Assembly: GCF_029227915.1 (NCBI RefSeq)
Contig: NC_079881.1
Span: 12,811,501 to 12,875,500, forward strand
Direction of reading: 5' to 3'
Length of the DNA stretch: 64,000 bases
Origin: Hydractinia symbiolongicarpus
Taxonomy: Eukaryota > Cnidaria > Hydrozoa > Anthoathecata > Hydractiniidae
Of the stretch, positions 35,021 through 45,492 are shown piece by piece. Each line of letters opens with the position of its first letter. Position 1 is the stretch's first letter. The position numbers and the translations under genes were made by a program. Below the pieces are notes generated by a model that was not told where the DNA came from, did no database searches, and saw only the letters and a program-made list of their open reading frames with translations.

Positions 35021-35736
35021 TCTATATAATAATACGCCAGTTCTGTCTTTCTGTGACTTTTGCAAAGTGGATTATATTCTTCACAATTTTCTATAAAATT
35101 GTTCTGTAATTTACCAAACTTTAACGCTAAAATAGTATTGACGTCAAAGGAAAGTTAATTAAGATTAGTGAAGCCATTACAGTGCACCTAAAATTTTGAG
35201 GCCAAATAACTTGGAAACGAGTTGGTGACGTCAATGTTTTTTAACCGCATGGGTAACTAGGGACCACCTGGGACCAATTTGGGTAATTTTCCAAACCTGG
35301 GTCCCCAAATCAGTTTCGGAATGAACGGGTTTATGACGTCATCAAAAAACCTTTAAACCACAATATTTCCGTAACCGTTGGTCAAAAGTACATGATCCTA
35401 TACATTTTCTTGGTCAGCGTTTCAAGATCTATACGAGTGAGGCAACAGGTACATGAATTTCTGAAAAAAAAATTTTTGTGTTTTCACGGGCCTTTGCTGA
35501 CGTCAGCACAATTTTTAAACACTTATATCTCTTTTTGCGTTCCTCGAAAACATATCATCCTACACATTATTTTGATCAGCGTTATTCAACCTCTACACAT
35601 TACAATAAAATAATAAAATAAATTTCTCTAACTTTTTTGGGATCTTCACTGCTGACGTCAGCAAAACATCTAAAACAACCTATTTTTCTATTGCCCATCT
35701 GCCTAAGTGGATTTCTCCACGGGCCTTATCGACTAG
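35021..35736 (+). mobile_element. Non-autonomous Helitron, second of three in tandem (716 bp)
   Basis: It starts TCTATATAATAATACGCC immediately after the CTAG of the previous copy, with no bases between. It ends with the hairpin GTGGATTTCTCCAC and CTAG at 35733-35736. The internal layout repeats a module with ATATCTC, a TACACGATCCTATACATTTT-like line and TGACGTCA. Confidence 0.8.
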
Positions 35737-36451
35737 TCTCTTATAATAATACGGAGCTTCTGTCTGTGACTTTTGCAAAGTGGATAAAATTTCTTTGATA
35801 AAGTCTATAAAATATCGCCTAAAAATTTGTTCTGTAAATTAGCAAACTTTGACGTTAAAGCAATATTGCCGTCAAAGGAAAGTATATTAAGATTAGTGAA
35901 GCCATTACATTGCACTTTTAAATTTAAGGCTTAATAACTTGGAAACGGGTGGAAATAACTGACGTCATCTCCTGTGTGAGTAACTAGGGACTACCTGGGA
36001 CCAATTTGGGTAGGTTTTACAAACCTGGGTCACCGAATCCGTTTCGGAAGAGACGGATCAATGACGTCATCAAAAACTTTTAAACCCTAATATCTCCTCA
36101 TCTGTTTTTCAAAAGTACACGACCCTATACATTTTCTTAATCAGCGTTTCAAGATCTATACGATGAAGGCAGCAGGTGTACAAATTTCTAAATAAAAATT
36201 TTGGGGGGTTTGACTGACGTCATCAAAATTTTAAAACCCTTATATCTCATTAACTGCTTATCAAAAAGACATGATCATATAAATTTTCTTGGTCAGCGTT
36301 TAAACCTCTGCACAGTACAGGCAACGAATAAACTAAATTTCGCCAAAAAATTTTGTAATTGCACTGCTGATGTCAGCAAAAAATCTAAAACAACCTATTT
36401 TTCCATTGTCCTTCTGCCTAAGTGGATTTTTCCACGGGCCTTATCGACTAG
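35737..36451 (+). mobile_element. Non-autonomous Helitron, third of three in tandem (715 bp)
   Basis: It starts TCTCTTATAATAATACGGAG directly after CTAG of copy two and ends with hairpin GTGGATTTTTCCAC and CTAG at 36448-36451, followed by T. The array as a whole is thus bounded by A on the left (34441) and T on the right (36452), the canonical AT target of Helitrons. Confidence 0.8.
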
Positions 36452-37200
36452 TCATTCAAATAAAACTGAAAAAACAAAAAAAAACTAAAAACTTGCGTTT
36501 TTCAGAGTTACGTAAGTTAAGAAGTTTGTGTTAGGTAGCAACAACAGCTCATGTGATGCGTCACAAAGAACAACAAATGATTGGAATTATATAGCATCAT
36601 CTCAAAATAAATGTTAAATAAGGTTAGTAGTTTGAATAAAGTTTGATTAATCTTTGCACAGGCAACGTTAGCTAAAAGTTTTTTACACGAGCCGGAAAGA
36701 TAGCTAGCTAGCTTTACAATTTGATATACAGCTTTTTGTAATTTCTGATAAGTATGAAATAACTAGATAAATGAATTGAGTTTTTTTACGATTTTTTTTC
36801 GACTTTTGTGATACGAATAAAACAGCGAAGTAAAAAAAATCATCCTTACCCAGAAAAGCATATTGACTTGAACTTTTTCTGTAAACAATCGTCCGATCTT
36901 ACTTTTTCTTCTTTTGTGACTCATAAATATATATTTATGAGTGTTTAAATGCACACATATATAGATCTTCTTCCTACAGTACTCTGGTTTGTATTGCCCA
37001 TAGTTAGTTCACCATTTACCTATGTGCTTTTTCTGGTCAGCAGCATATATTTTGGTCAGCAGTCTTGCTAGTATTTAAGCTGCAGTTGCCTCATGGTTTT
37101 CCTTTTCAGTTCTTGCAGTTTTTCTTATGCTTATGTCTGCTGCTTATTAATCCACTTATATCTAATCAATCATTTTGCAATCAAACCAATCTTTGGCTAA
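36452..37200. other. Stretch before the retrotransposon
   Basis: Probably includes the 5' untranslated region of the tyrosine-recombinase retrotransposon (from about 37000). Its terminal repeat was not identified. Confidence 0.35.
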
Positions 37201-37206
37201 TTAAAC

Positions 37207-38553
37207 ATGAATTTATCACCTATATGGATGCTGTTATATTTTATCTCACCTGCTCAAACGCCAGATGGCTCAGAAGATGAAGATTCAACTTCACAAACCT
37301 TCCAATCTGCTGCAAAGTCTGTCGCTCTTGAGGATTCGTCCACACTCAAAAAGAAACGTATCCCAAAATGTCCTGGTTGCAGGGAACTTCTGGCTCTACA
37401 CGACTTTGGTAATCCCAGTCGTCACTGTCCAGGTCGTCGTTCTAGCGCTACCAACACTGTCACATCAGCTGCTTCAACACTTTCCTCAACTATCGCTAAT
37501 AACCCAATGTCTTCAATCCAAAGATCTTCGCCTCTGCAGTCTCACCTAAACAACTCAAACAAATCTTCTTCGCCGTCTCAGCTAGCTGCTCTTCGAAATC
37601 AGCTGGCTGTCTTAGAACAGGAAGAGCTATCCCTAAGGGAAAGTTTACAAACAGAAGAGCAACACCTTCTCAATCAGATTGCTGCTCGACAATCAGAATT
37701 AGCTAGGCTTCGCTCTGCTTCTTCCAGAAATGCCCGTCCAGCACAAATTTTAAGCACTTCACCGTTGCAGCAAACTGTAAATCCAACCAATCGTGTCCAA
37801 GACAATCTCCGCCCTTCACCTCTTGACGTACAACCGCCATCTTGTTTTGCTTCCTTGCTTGCTCCGCAACATTCCACCAATTTGTTGACCAATCGCACTG
37901 TATCGTCACAACAACAAACACGCTCCCTATCGGATGTTTTTCGCCAGCAAGAAGACCGTAGTTCAGAATTGTTTCTGCGCCCTGCACTTCTTTCCCACAC
38001 TGGAAATCGTAAGCCACTTCGTATTGTCGATTTTGTGTCTCGTCTTCGTCCTGTGGAGCAGGAGAAAGTTATTTCTACTGATCCTGGTTCGCAAACTACG
38101 CTAATGTTGGCCATTGGAAATAAGAAGCCAAGACTGGAATCTCTTTCCATGGAACAATATAACATAGCTAATTTCAGAATTTTTTATGAATTATTGTCTT
38201 CTGCCAGATTGCCAACCTCGTCCGATTTACGTGACTATTTGTCTTATTCCATTAAGATCTTAGAGTTGGCTAGAAAGTATGACGATGAATATCGAATTCT
38301 TCAGCACACTTATGGCTATCCATGGAGCTTTGACAATAGCCATTTGCATGAAGTGATGCTTATACCTCGTTGGGCCTCCCCTCCTGTCTCTAACGCTTCC
38401 AGTACCTTAAGTAAGGGAAATTCAGGTTCACCTGCCTCAGGATCGTCTTCAGGGTTTCCTACACATACTTCTTCCCGTGTGGAAATATGTCGTAATTTTA
38501 ACCGCCAAAAAGGTTGCCAGGAAACAGAATGTAAATTCACCCACGTCTGGTAA
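37207..38553 (+). CDS. Gag-like protein of the YR retrotransposon
   Basis: 448 codons. Near the N-terminus is a CxxC…H…C cluster (CPGCRELLALHDFGNPSRHC), then a Ser/Gln-rich region with a coiled-coil-like segment (LAALRNQLAVLEQEELSLRE), a conserved block (SSARLPTSSDLRDYL, YDDEYRILQHTYGYPWSFD) and a final CCCH-type finger CRNFNRQKGCQETECKFTH. Such a C-terminal finger would bind the element RNA. The frame stays open, but the downstream polymerase frame continues in +1 right at its end (38548), so the original product may have been a fusion or frameshift product. Confidence 0.75.
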   Translation: MNLSPIWMLLYFISPAQTPDGSEDEDSTSQTFQSAAKSVALEDSSTLKKKRIPKCPGCRELLALHDFGNPSRHCPGRRSSATNTVTSAASTLSSTIANNPMSSIQRSSPLQSHLNNSNKSSSPSQLAALRNQLAVLEQEELSLRESLQTEEQHLLNQIAARQSELARLRSASSRNARPAQILSTSPLQQTVNPTNRVQDNLRPSPLDVQPPSCFASLLAPQHSTNLLTNRTVSSQQQTRSLSDVFRQQEDRSSELFLRPALLSHTGNRKPLRIVDFVSRLRPVEQEKVISTDPGSQTTLMLAIGNKKPRLESLSMEQYNIANFRIFYELLSSARLPTSSDLRDYLSYSIKILELARKYDDEYRILQHTYGYPWSFDNSHLHEVMLIPRWASPPVSNASSTLSKGNSGSPASGSSSGFPTHTSSRVEICRNFNRQKGCQETECKFTHVW

Positions 38554-39400
38554 TCAGGCTTGTGGCAAACCTCATTCTGGACAAAACCACAATTCTAACA
38601 ACTGACTACCCTCAGAATTTCGCACTCCTTTTAATGTTGACTTATGGACCAATGAACTGGCTGAAGACCCAGATCGTGACTTCCTCCTTAATGGAATTCA
38701 CTGTGGTTATCAGCTTCTTCCTAAGGACTCTGATTTATTGCCTGCCGAAATGAATAACTACTTTTCTGTTACCAATCCTACAGCTCATATGAAAGTAGAA
38801 GCTACTCTGCTGGATAAACTCAAAACTGGTAACTATATTCTTACTCAATGTAAACCTACCATTGTCAGTGCTCTTGGGGCAGTCCCCAAACCTGACTCTG
38901 ACGAGTTACGCATTATACATGACTGTTCCATGCCAGTTGGAAAGGGTGTCAATACGTACATTGATATTGAAAAACAAAAATTTCAAACTATCGATGATGC
39001 CTGTGCTATGATCAAACAGGGATATTTTATGGCCAAGGTTGATCTACTCCATGCATATCGGTCAGCACCTGTTCATCCATCAAACTATGCTGTGCTTGGT
39101 CTAAAATGGCGGTTTTCTGGAAGCACTCGATACTCATTTCTTGTCGATACTCGACTTCCTTTTGGAGGTCGAAGTGCTCCTGGAATATTTCATCGCCTTA
39201 CACAATCTGTTTGTCGTATGATGCTAAGACGAGGTTTTACTCTCGTTATTATCTACCTAGATGATTTTCTTGTTATTGGCCGAACACAGACTGAATGTTA
39301 TGAGGCCTATAACACACTCTGTAAATTACTTGTTGCACTAGGGTTTCACCTTAGCCCTGGTAAGTTGGTTCCTAACTTACTTTTCTTGGAATTCTGCTTG
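38550..39400 (+). pseudogene. YR retrotransposon reverse transcriptase (broken)
   Basis: Coding similarity starts right after gag, in the +1 frame, is cut by a TGA at about 38602, and continues through FRTPFNVDLWTNELAEDPD into the open part with Met at 38738. RT motifs: LRIIHDCSMPVGKGVN, MAKVDLLHAYRSAPVH, TRLPFGGRSAPGIFH and catalytic YLDDFLVIGRT. Near 39390 the frame shifts, so the open frame ends in unrelated residues at 39451. Confidence 0.8.
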
Positions 39401-40137
39401 ACACTGTGTCACTTACCCTTTCTCTTTCACCTACTAAACTGGATGCATTAAGGGAAGTAGTGTCACATTTTTTAACCAAGCAGAGAGCCTCTAAGAAAGA
39501 GTTGCAACGTCTTGCTGGTCGCCTAAATTGGGCTTGTAAAGTCGTGTATGGTGGTAGAACGTTCTTGAGACGTGTCCTGGATCTGATGAACACCTTGTCT
39601 TTCCCTGCCTCGAAGTGTCGCTTGACGCTCGAATTTCACAGGGATATAGCTTGGTGGGATCAGTTCTTGGGTGTGTTTAATGGAAAATGCGATTTCTATG
39701 ACCAAAGACATATTACCAGTCTGCAAACTGATGCTTGCTCTGACGCTGTTGGTGCCTTTTTTGAGGGTGATTGGTTCTATTCTCATCTATGGGTAGACCA
39801 TTCCCCTCTTGCCTCTTTGCATATTAATTTTAAGGAAGCCCTGTGTGTAGTTCTTTCTGCTATTTGCTGGGCTCTCACTTGGAAGAACAAAACTATTCAT
39901 GTCTTCTGCGATAATACTGCTGCTGTTGCTATGCTTAATAAAGGAACTACCCATCACCCTGTTATGATGGACTATTTACGTCAGTTGTTTTGGTTATCGG
40001 CTACCTTTAATTTTCGTTTGAAGGCTTTCCATGTAGCTGGTGCTCAGAATTTCCTTGCTGACAATATATCACGTCTTCATTCAAAACAACACTTATTATC
40101 ATTTTTGCATTTTTTGCAGCTCAGCTCACTGACTTGA
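39400..40137 (+). pseudogene. YR retrotransposon RNase H domain
   Basis: This continues the polymerase in a new frame (DTVSLTLSLSPTKLDALREV, then LQRLAGRLNWACKVVYGGR). RNase H active-site residues are visible: Asp in LQTDACSDAVGAFFEG, Glu in NFKEALCVVLSA, Asp in VFCDNTAAVAMLNKG, and Asp in FLADNISRLHS. The role is removal of RNA from the RNA-DNA hybrid. The domain itself is intact but is separated from its RT by the frameshift at about 39390. Confidence 0.75.
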
Positions 40138-40199
40138 TTTGGTTGCCATCAATCATATGTCTGCCTATTCTTATTATTTTCTCATTGGTAAGTATACCA

Positions 40200-41220
40200 T
40201 CTGTGGTAGCTAATTTTTGTATTCTCCTTCCTCTAGAGTTGCCCCCCTTCGTTCCAGAGTTGGTGCACGACGTTGTCCTTTTTCGGCAGGCCACCTATGC
40301 TGAGAATACAAAAAAGAGCTATCGCACGCATCGCAAGGCTTATGAATGTTTTTGTAGCCAGATGTCTTCGCCACTTGTGCCTGCCTCCACAGATTTTTTA
40401 TGCCTATATATTGCCCATTTGGCTAGGTTTTTACTACCACAATCAGTTTGTAGGTATCTAAATTTTGTTGGCCTTCTACATCTTGAGATGGGATATGCTA
40501 ATCCTCTAACCAACAATTGGACACTATCAACAGTTTTAAAAGGTATGAAGCGTATGCTTGGTGTTCCGGCCAAGCCACGTCTTCCTATTACCACTGCTCT
40601 TCTTTTTGGTATTCGTTCTCGCCTTAACCTAAATTGTAGCTTTCATGCTTCATTTTGGGCTGTTTGTTTAGTTTCATTTTTTGGTCTGTTTCATAAGTCA
40701 CATTTATTGCCGGCATCTTCTACGATATTTAATCCGCTCAAACAACTAGTTCGGTCTGATTTTACTTTTCATGATGACCATATTCTCGTTCTAGTTAGAT
40801 GGAGTAAGACTATCCAACTGGACAGCGCAGAATTACTGTTCCACTGGTGGCTATTCCTTCTTCTCCTCTTTGTCCAGTTCGGGCTATTTTGCATGCTTTT
40901 TCTCTCACTCCAGGTGTTCTACCTGATGCTCCAGCCTTTTGTTGGCGCAAATCCTCGATGCTACCCAACACTCTATTGACATATCGGACTTTCATGTCCG
41001 TTATGAAAAAAGTGTTGACAGATTTAGGGTGTTCTACCTCCCAATATGGTACCCACTCGTTTCGCCGTGGGGGGGCATCTTCGTTTTACAGGCAGGTGTT
41101 CCCCTGGATGTCATATCCTTATTGGAGGACTGGAAATCTGATAGTATGTTTCTTTACCTTCACATGCCCCTTGCTCAGCGGTTTTCTGCCCAACGACTTA
41201 TGGCATCACACCTTGCATGA
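40200..41220 (+). pseudogene. YR retrotransposon tyrosine recombinase (broken)
   Basis: It spreads over three frames. Frame one (to about 40840) has the SAM-like core-binding domain (TYAENTKKSYRTHRKAYECF, CLYIAHLARFLLPQSVCRYL) and the block LFHKSHLLP, where the catalytic Arg of the usual FRKSNLLP is His, plus the lysine block WSKTIQ. Frame two (about 40847-41090) has CPVRAILHAF and YGTHSFRRGGASSF with the HxxR pair. Frame three (about 41090-41220) has LLEDWKSDSMFLYLHMPL with the Trp and the nucleophilic Tyr. The Arg-to-His change and two frameshifts make the copy inactive. Confidence 0.8.
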
Positions 41221-41335
41221 CATATTTTATTTTCTACTACTACTTGGGATTTGGACTCTATGTTTTCACATATTTTACGTTGTGAGCTATACTATGTATA
41301 TATATATTTTGTTCATGCTTATTAATATTATATAG

Positions 41336-42050
41336 AGATGTGTTATTACCTTGGCTTTGTTGTTGCTTATATTATATATGTGTTCTACTTTTATTTCATG
41401 CTTGTATATATTTTCAGTTATTACTATATATAAATGTTTTGTAACCTTTGTCCTATCTACAGCAATAGAACTGTACTCTACAATGATGAGTTTTTATGTG
41501 TGAGTTTAAGTACCTATTTTACAGATTGCACAACCTGAACAAAACGGTGACCGTTGTTTTGGAAAAGAATAGTCCACGTAAAATTTTTTTAACTGCAACA
41601 TCAGGTGTTAGGAAAGGAACTTTATTTTTGTTATTGTAAAATTTAAACACATCCTTTTTGTATGTTTATTCAGTTTTTTTATAAATTAACTCGGATAATG
41701 AAAGATTCAAACTGTAAAAAAATAATGATGTTGTTTTTACTGTTTGTACAACAAGAAAAAAGCTCCTAATCCCAAAAGAAATATAAGGGAGTCAAAATAA
41801 ACCGGAAGAGTTATTATTGCCTAGAAAATGTTGACTCTAGGGGGCAACAATTTACTAGTTTCTTGTGACTGGGGAGTCATTATTTAGGGGAGTTAAAAAT
41901 TCCGGTGACATTATCCGTATTACCCGCCTAAGCGATTGGGGTGTCACAATTGCTAAACTGTTCCTTGTTGCTGAATGACGTAATCCATCGTACATATTAC
42001 GGTTAAATTGGAAACAGCCTAAACTTGTTAAAATTTATGAACAAGTCAGG
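41336..42050. other. Non-coding stretch after the retrotransposon
   Basis: TA-rich sequence (41290-41440), probably including the 3' end of the retrotransposon. No gene is seen. Confidence 0.4.
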
Positions 42051-42058
42051 TATTTTGG

Positions 42059-42495
42059 TGAGTTTAAAATTCGTAAAAATATCACTGGTCATCAATCAGT
42101 TTAATAAAATTAGAATATAGATGTAATACTTTTTCCGACTTACGGGTACATTTGACAGTGATTGATGTTTCACAACAGCTTAAGCATACAAAAGCCTGTA
42201 ATATCCGTTCATTACGAAAAGGAAAAGACGTTTATTTTGGTAAATGAGATGAAATTTAAATCGGGACCTGCAAATAAAGTTTAAAATTCTTAAAAATATC
42301 ACTGGTCATCAATCAGTTTAATAAAATTAGAATATAGATGTAATACTTTTTCCGACTTACGGGTACATTTGCTTAAATTTTCTGATTGTGTTAATATGTC
42401 ACTGATTTATGTTTCCATTGAAACTACGCATGCCAAAAGTTATAAAAAAAGTCGTTTATTGTGTAAAGAAACGTTCGATTTTGGTAGATGGATAA
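42059..42495. repeat. Tandem duplication, two units of about 216 bp
   Basis: A block of about 97 bp starting AGTTTAAAATTCxTAAAAAT and running through ATCACTGGTCATCAATCAGT to CCGACTTACGGGTACATTTG is almost identical at 42061 and 42277. The sequence following each block is also similar but more diverged. Confidence 0.8.
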
Positions 42496-42849
42496 TAATT
42501 TAACTCGCTAAAAGCACCTTGTTCAAATATTTTGGAACCGTCATGATATGACAATTTATTTACACATCAACCTAAAGAAGAAATCAAGCGAACTGGGTCA
42601 AGGCCATAAAAGGAAAGATATAGATAAAAACAACAGAATATGAACAGAAAGTAAAATGTGCCCGAACTTACGTTTTTCAATGTTTCACCAAAAAATGCAA
42701 ATATACATACCATAATTTCCATTGAAAAAAAATGGGAACTAAATGAACTTTCGAAACTCAATAGTTATAAATTAAAATAAGCATAAATACATCTTCAAAA
42801 TAGTGTAGAATAATCTTTGCCAAAATCACTGCTGATGCAAAGAATTGAG

Positions 42850-42946
42850 CTTACGTTTTACGGGGACACGCTTATGTCCCCCTAAATCAAATGTCCCCGA
42901 AGATACAGGTTTTTCTGCATTTAATGTCCCCGTAAGTCCGATTTAG

Positions 42947-43038
<92 letters not shown>

Positions 43039-43070
43039 TTCTTTATTCCACGTTAGGGGGACCCCGCTCG
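42850..43070. repeat. (AT)n microsatellite with inverted TGTCCCC flanks
   Basis: A pure AT run spans 42948-43037 (about 90 bp). Directly before it TTACGGGGACA (about 42858) and TGTCCCCGTAA (42925-42935) form 11-bp inverted arms, with further TGTCCCC copies between. Confidence 0.85.
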
Positions 43071-45097
43071 AAATGTATAATAAGGTGACACCTCATATTT
43101 CATGAACAAAGCTTTTTTGCTCAAAACAATTTTAATATTCGAGACCTATTTGGGATGCTGACACAGCTAGGGTATGTTTTATGGGGTTTCGGCGATAGCC
43201 ACATTTTTTGTGTCCCCTTTAATTTTTCAAAGTACAATAGTGAGATTCGGGGGACGTGTCTCCCCAATCTTCCTTTAGGACAAAAAAATATAAATTTTTT
43301 TTTGAGTGCACAAATAATTAAAAAATTATTTATACACATTCGGGAATTAGGGAACACTATAACATGTTTTACGTACCTTTATTCTCCGTTACGGACATGA
43401 TTTACAAATATATATATATATTTTTTAAGCTTCAGCATTGAATATCTAATAAATCCTTTTTGCACAATTATGTGCACATTACTTTTGAAATGCAAAGTGC
43501 TAAATAAGTCTCTCGTGCTATGCTATAACAATAAAAAATCATTCCAACTTGTTTCTTATTATTGCGTTTCATCTCCTAACCCATTATAGCAATATAGCTA
43601 GGTAAGACTTGACAATTGTTGTTACTTTCCCTTTTTACGCATTGCGGTATTTTTAAGACAATAATGAAAACTTGTGAGGTAACTAGCTGCCATAAATAAA
43701 GTTTTTTCATTTGTAACATTGGTGCAGCTACAGCTTGAAGCAATTTTAGCATGTTTCGATCTTGAACCTTGTTTCTTCTGGACAAGCTCTTATGTGAGTA
43801 CTGAGTATTTTAAATAATTAATAAATCAATTTATCGCAGTATTTTAAAGAGTAAAAATACAAAGCAAAAGGTCACTAATTCATGTTTTCCTTATGCCTTA
43901 CGCTCTGCCGGGGTTTTAAATTTTTTTTCCTACAAGCGCTTTTCTAGTGGGCAGACCTGCGCGATATTAAACTCCGTAATCTTAGAATCTGAAGAAATTC
44001 AAAGAATGAAATCATAAAATTTCTAGTTAAGATAAGGAAAATGCAGGGTTTTTACCTTGACTTTGGTAAATTATTTTTCTACAATACAGCTACAATACAA
44101 ATTATATTTTATCTTCTTATAACTGAGAAGAACTGAAAATAAACTGATTAGAAATGCTAATTAGGTCATTTTAGATGTTAAGAAAAAATTCTGAAATAGT
44201 ACTTCTCTAATCAAATGATGGAAATAAGAAGTGCCTTATTTGTGGTATAACGACCGGCGAGGCATATTTTTGATTGGTTTTTTGTTTGTTTACTCTAACC
44301 AGATGTCAATATTTGTGCGAACTAACGAAGTTTACCCTTCTTTGATCGATCTCAAGAAACGGAAAAGACATTAAAACAACTCTTTACTCTAAGACAATTT
44401 TCCACTTGCAGGATCATAAAATTTCGGTAAACGAAAAGAATGGCTTATGATTTATACCCAATCATGCCTTAGTTACCTGTTCCGTTCATGTCGGAAAAAA
44501 ATATTCTTGAAGCAGTCGTTTTAAATGTGAGCTTTTCGCTGTTTCTAAAACTATTATGTATTTTCACTTCATATTTTTGAGCAAATAATGTAAAAGTTGA
44601 CCAATCTACGTTTAATCAATTTATAAATTTCTGTCCAGTTTGTTCGGAAGTGGATTTACACTTGAGACACCTGTTACTCCGAAGATTGGTGAAACAGCAA
44701 AATCACTTGCGTATAACGTGACCGTGAGAAGGTACAAAAGGTCTACCCGACGGTAATTATTAGTGTATTGGCGCAAAACATTTCCTATAGGATGACACAT
44801 AGTCATTTCACAGGTTTGAACCAAGGAGAAATAAAGAAAGCAAAATGTGGACTAATTTTTCTTTCTGAACATAAAATCACAAATAAATTGCAAAGAATAA
44901 ATGGATCGATTCATAACTTAAAAAAAAGGAAAAAAATCCACACTAACTCATTTGTGCGTAATACATGTACAGAACGCAGGAATGTAAATAGACACCAAAA
45001 TGACTAGAAAGTAGGTAATTCAAAGCGACAACTTCACAAGTTAGCTAAAGTCAGTATATCCAAACAAAAAATTAGTAAAGCAAAAATAACTGCATGA
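43071..45097. other. Intergenic stretch downstream of the SET-recombinase gene
   Basis: No coding frame of convincing composition is seen. It should contain the 3' untranslated region and polyadenylation site of the minus-strand gene ending at 45098. Confidence 0.45.
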
Positions 45098-45492
45098 TTA
45101 ACTAGTTAGTCCAATTTCTTTCAACCTTTTATTCTTTATGTCATCGAACTTTTTCCGCTCGTTGTTTATTTTTGTTCGCACAGCGAAGGCAAAATTGGCT
45201 GATCCAAAGTAACTTTTTGCAAAATTTTCCATTTCCAGTCGACCTAAAATAATGCAAGAATGATTGAGTATACTCGCACAAAAGACACAAAATAGTTGCT
45301 TTAAGCAACTATGCCTCATTTGCAAGTGATTGTTCAAACAATCTATTTACCTATACTTAAAAACCATCGAAAAAAAGCTAAATTATTTGATACCTGGAAA
45401 TGGTCGATCATTGGTGCGACGCACGTAACAACCAAATTTTTCGAAGAACACTTTATTTAATTCCGAAGTCCACTTGACACTGGATTTGACAG
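45098..45492 (-). CDS. C-terminal SANT/Myb-like exons
   Basis: The last two exons read VKSSVKWTSELNKVFFEKFG, then FPGRLEMENFAKSYFGSA and FAVRTKINNERKKF, ending LKEIGLTS and TAA. The KWT…F…F…PG…A pattern and the closing basic helix resemble the SANT-like DNA-binding tail found after the recombinase domain in Crypton-like proteins. The upstream exon (45646-45599) uses acceptor AACCAG; an alternative acceptor at 45675 would read into a stop. Confidence 0.65.

Larger units (their letters stand above)
37000..41335 (+). mobile_element. Tyrosine-recombinase retrotransposon (DIRS/Ngaro-like), degenerate
   Basis: The order gag-like ORF, reverse transcriptase, RNase H, tyrosine recombinase with no DDE integrase is that of YR retrotransposons. 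No methyltransferase-like domain was seen between RNase H and recombinase, which favours Ngaro/PAT over DIRS1. At least five frame breaks are present (about 38548, 38602, 39390, 40840, 41090). Terminal or internal complementary repeats could not be found by eye, so both limits are approximate. Confidence 0.75.

Noticed and set aside
37674-38165. 163-codon minus-strand frame opposite the gag-like ORF
   Set aside because: A shadow of the plus-strand gag frame, with no independent support.
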